Shown here: positions 60,901 to 64,000 of the stretch, in pieces
Numbering within the stretch: position 1 is the first letter of the stretch
How the letters are laid out: each line of letters starts with the position of its first letter
DNA from: Desmodus rotundus
Lineage: Eukaryota > Chordata > Mammalia > Chiroptera > Phyllostomidae
Length of the DNA: 64,000 nt
Direction: 5' to 3'
Assembly (NCBI RefSeq): GCF_022682495.2
Contig: NC_071399.1
Location: 3,205,342-3,269,341 of the forward strand
Program-made: the position numbers and the translations under genes
The notes under the pieces: generated by a model
Database searches by the model: none
What the model was told of the DNA's origin: nothing
What the model saw: only the letters and a program-made list of their open reading frames with translations

Positions 60901-63635
60901 GGAATAAACATGAACTACAGGCAGACTAAGATTTATACACACATTATGTTCATTGAGAGCACAACCAGTACACCTATTTTACCAAGCTTACTGCCTGCTT
61001 TTGCTTTAGGCATACGGGAACTAATTTTTACGTGTGCATTAAATGTCAAAGAATTCATTATCTAGTAAACTGAGTTTTTGATGCATTGACCTCAAGTCAC
61101 AGTCAAAATTGTGAAAATGAAAATATCCACTCTAGAAATCAATGGTGCCAGTTCCTCAATCCTGATTATAATTCGTCAAAACTCCAATACGATCTGTCTG
61201 AGGTTTTCAAGGGGGCACTGTATTATGAATAAGGTTGTCCCTTGCTCAGACCTCAGGAGTTATTCAAGAGGCCAAGTCACTTAGCCAAGTTAGTGGCTTG
61301 AATTGTTTGATACCTAATTCTCTAACCAGTTTCAGTATTTCATTGTCCTATATGTGAATCTGCTTTGCAAAGGTAAAATATTCACCTTGCTTCTTGCTCA
61401 CCCAGTCAAGTGAAACCTATGAAGCACAATGGTAACACCTTGCCAGGGGGCTTGCAGATGAGAGAGTCCAAATCTCAAATCAGAAAATTGGCCTCATCAC
61501 ACAGCCAAATGTGGCATAACAGTGAGATGTTTCCAGGGCCAAGGGGCCTAACCAGTTCCCTTAAACAATAGGAGCTGTACTTAGAGTGTGGGAATATTCC
61601 CTAATGGGCACAGTGGGTGAAATTACATGCTCATTGTCACAATCATTTGGAGCCAGCAAATGACCATGAACTCGAAAGACTAAACTGACAGATTAAGGGA
61701 AGAAAAACTTCTGGGAAACCAAGCAGGTGAGGAAGAACAGAGGGATTCTTAAATATATATCAATGGGTCACGGAATCTTTGAGAGATTCGCTCTCCCCCA
61801 ACATTGCAAATAGAATTTGATGAAGTGATTTAATGGGCAACATCAGTATAGGAGCCACATTTCATATCGCCTTCCATTGGTGAGGGCTAATGGTATTTAG
61901 AATTACATGTCCACAATAGAGATTGCATGAGAATGGAGGTTATTTGCAAATTTATTTATGAGAAGTCAATTTTGGAAGCAAGATAGATGGTCAGTGAAGT
62001 GGAAGAGTCATATTTCACTGTGCGAGGCCCATAGGCTTGGAGACACTGACCATGTTGAGTTACGTGAATGTGTTTACGAGGAGGGAGACGGAGAAGAAAC
62101 AGAGAGTGAGAAGCTGAGAGGGAGGAGTAACTCCTCCAATCCCTTGGGTGGGAGACTGGAGTCTCAGACAATTGGTTTTGTCTTTCAGTTCCCACACCCA
62201 GTCAACAGGCTTCTTTCCCTTTACAAGCCAACAGTGTGCGAGCACTTGGTTTGATTGAATCAAGCAGAAGAACTATGGAGAAAAGAAATGGGCTCTTTGT
62301 ATGTTACTAAGGTTGGCCAGCAAGTCTTTTCTTCACAATCATTCTCTTACACATTCTTTTCCAACTTGCCTTAGCTGATTTCCAAGTAAGTGTTTTGCTT
62401 GCAATACAGCTTTCACCTGCTTCTGCTTTATATTCTTTATTTTATTCCTCTGTTTCTGATCTATTCCTCTGATGTCCTTGTCAGGCAGCCCCACCTAGGT
62501 CAATATCTATGGGGTCTAAACCTTTATGTAAACTTTGAATGTACCAGTTGGCACTAACTGTACCCAGTAGTTTATGGTATGTATCTTCTCTCTGTGTTTC
62601 CATGGCCTGTTTGTTGACAGAATCTTAATTCATTTGGTCACTTCACAGAGTCTGATGTAGGAATTTTAGTTATTTGAAATATGAAAGGGGAGCTCATTTG
62701 AGTCCTTGTTGTTATTCCTATCAAAACGGGATTCTGCCCATTCAAAACAGGCTTCACTGGTGCCACACTTCACTTGCAATCTAAGAGACTGAAGTACTAA
62801 CTTAGCATCATCTCTGACTTCTCTCCGGAGCTCCCACACATGTGACTACGTCAGAGCTTTGGCAGAGCCTGTGGTCAGGCACTGTCAAAACGTCAGATAG
62901 CTTGACATCTGGTTTCTGATCCATGTGCATGCCCAACTCATGGCACTTATTAGGCTTGTGTTTCTTTAAAATGTCTATTCCAAAATTACAGTTAGCAATT
63001 TGGATGTAGCCTAAATATAGAGAATCTGTAGATTTTAAGGACATCTGTGGTAGCTTAAAATAATGCACAGTGAAAATATATTTTGTCCAGTGTAGGCTGA
63101 AATAAAACTAAAAAGAAAATGTCAGTTTCATCACATTAAAATATATCCATGTAATCATTTTCTTAAGGTTCTCTGAAACTAACTTGCAATTATCCAAATC
63201 ATTTTCAATAGTTTAATTATATTTTAAATGATAAAGATCATTTATAAACTCTCAAAGATCAATTCATGCTACACAGCCAATATAATAGAAATTGATAACT
63301 GTTTACTGTGAACTTACAGAATTCAATTTAATGGGTAATGCTAATTCTGCAGAACTAATTTATAAAATAAAGTTAAATCAGTATATTCTTTTTTCTTTTT
63401 TAGGCCATGATTTGAAAAATTCGCTATTTCTTCATTTCCATTTGTTAGAGACATAGATGAGCTCTAAACTGATACTTCAGAGTTAGTGAATATGTTTTTA
63501 AGTAAATCTACTTCTTAACTGAGTGCTAATTTACTCTCTCCTCCCCTTAATCACTGTATGTGTGTGGCAAAGGGTAGTTGGGGTTGGTGGCTCCCAGTCT
63601 TACATACTTACTTTGTTATATATATATTTCTTTCT

Positions 63636-63842
63636 TTAAAAGATTTTATTCATTTACTTTTAGAGAGAGGGGAAGGGAAGGAGAAAGAGAGGGAGAGAAA
63701 CATCAATGTGTGTTTGCCTCTCATATGCCCCCTACTGGGGACCTTGCCCAAAACCCAGGCATGTGCCCTCACTGGGAATGGAGCCAGTGACCCTTTGGTT
63801 TGCAGGCCCACACTCAATCCACTGAGCTACACTAGCCAGGGC
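63636..63842 (-). mobile_element. VES-type tRNA-derived bat SINE
   Basis: On the - strand it starts GCCCTGGCTAGTGTAGCTCA, then GTGGATTGAGTGTGGGCCTG, then the CTCTCCCTCTCTTTCTCCTT pyrimidine stretch and an AAAATCTTTTAAA tail. Similar TGTTATAT...ATTTCTT sequences on both sides suggest a target duplication. Confidence 0.88.
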
Positions 63843-64000
63843 TGTTATATTTCTTATTTTATGACCAATCAATCTCAAATTTTAAGTACCAACATAAATA
63901 TTTCAACTTTCCTTTCCCTAAAACATTTGTTCTCACTCTGTCCAGGGTCCATGCCTCCCACCTGCAAGAAGGGAATTCTCACTCTGTGGCTTGATAAAAA

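Larger units (their letters stand above)
54118..64000 (-). other. GPM6A: GPM6A intron 2 (partial)
   Basis: This is the 3' part of the large intron before exon 3. No sequence encoding exon 2 (TM1 region) was found, so exons 1-2 lie beyond the window. It holds L1 pieces (54965-57960) and a SINE near the right edge. Bases 58100-63600 show no gene and no repeat that I can name. Confidence 0.75.

Overview
This window is mammalian nuclear DNA, most likely from a bat, probably a yangochiropteran. Coding sequence is sparse and split by GT-AG introns. Two tRNA-derived SINEs of the VES type (about 12596-12800 and 63636-63842) and bat-type LINE-1 3' ends point to Chiroptera. hAT and mariner DNA-transposon derivatives and a full-length ORF1-only LINE (HAL1-type) fit that assignment.

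Bases 1-19000 hold a small beta-defensin cluster on the + strand. DEFB108 is represented by its second exon (1842-2008); its first exon must lie before base 1. DEFB109 (exons 8969-9023 and 11735-11940) and DEFB130 (exons 15000-15057 and 18505-18686) are both complete. Each has a TATA-like box, a signal-peptide exon, a phase-1 intron, one exon carrying the six-cysteine domain, and an AATAAA signal. DEFB109 and DEFB130 are clearly tandem paralogues. They share the exon-2 start, cysteine spacing, a WWxLxPxPTP tail and promoter sequence. All three encode small secreted antimicrobial or reproductive-tract-type peptides.

Bases 19000-41550 are intergenic and rich in mobile elements. They include a palindromic DNA element (19490-19653), a full-length HAL1-type element with a 17-bp target duplication (21959-23776), a 201-bp hAT MITE with a perfect 8-bp duplication (23881-24081), an ERV-type LTR (about 24655-25146), a mariner derivative that kept only the DNA-binding part of its transposase (35772-36330) and a hAT-Charlie element (38600-38820). 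An orphan CpG-island-like block (about 27380-28130) and one strong CTCF-like motif (32749-32763) also lie here. No protein-coding gene was recognised.

Bases 41550-64000 hold the 3' half of GPM6A on the - strand: a 3' UTR of about 1.9 kb and coding exons 7, 6, 5, 4 and 3. These encode residues of about 78-278 of the four-pass neuronal glycoprotein M6-a. Exons 1 and 2 lie beyond base 64000. The introns carry L1 pieces, a MER30-like hAT element 58 bp from the exon 4 donor, and a long imperfect hairpin in the last intron. The defensins and GPM6A are convergent and about 22 kb apart. In human they lie on different chromosomes (8p23/11q and 4q34), so the window captures a junction consistent with the ancestral 4q-8p association.
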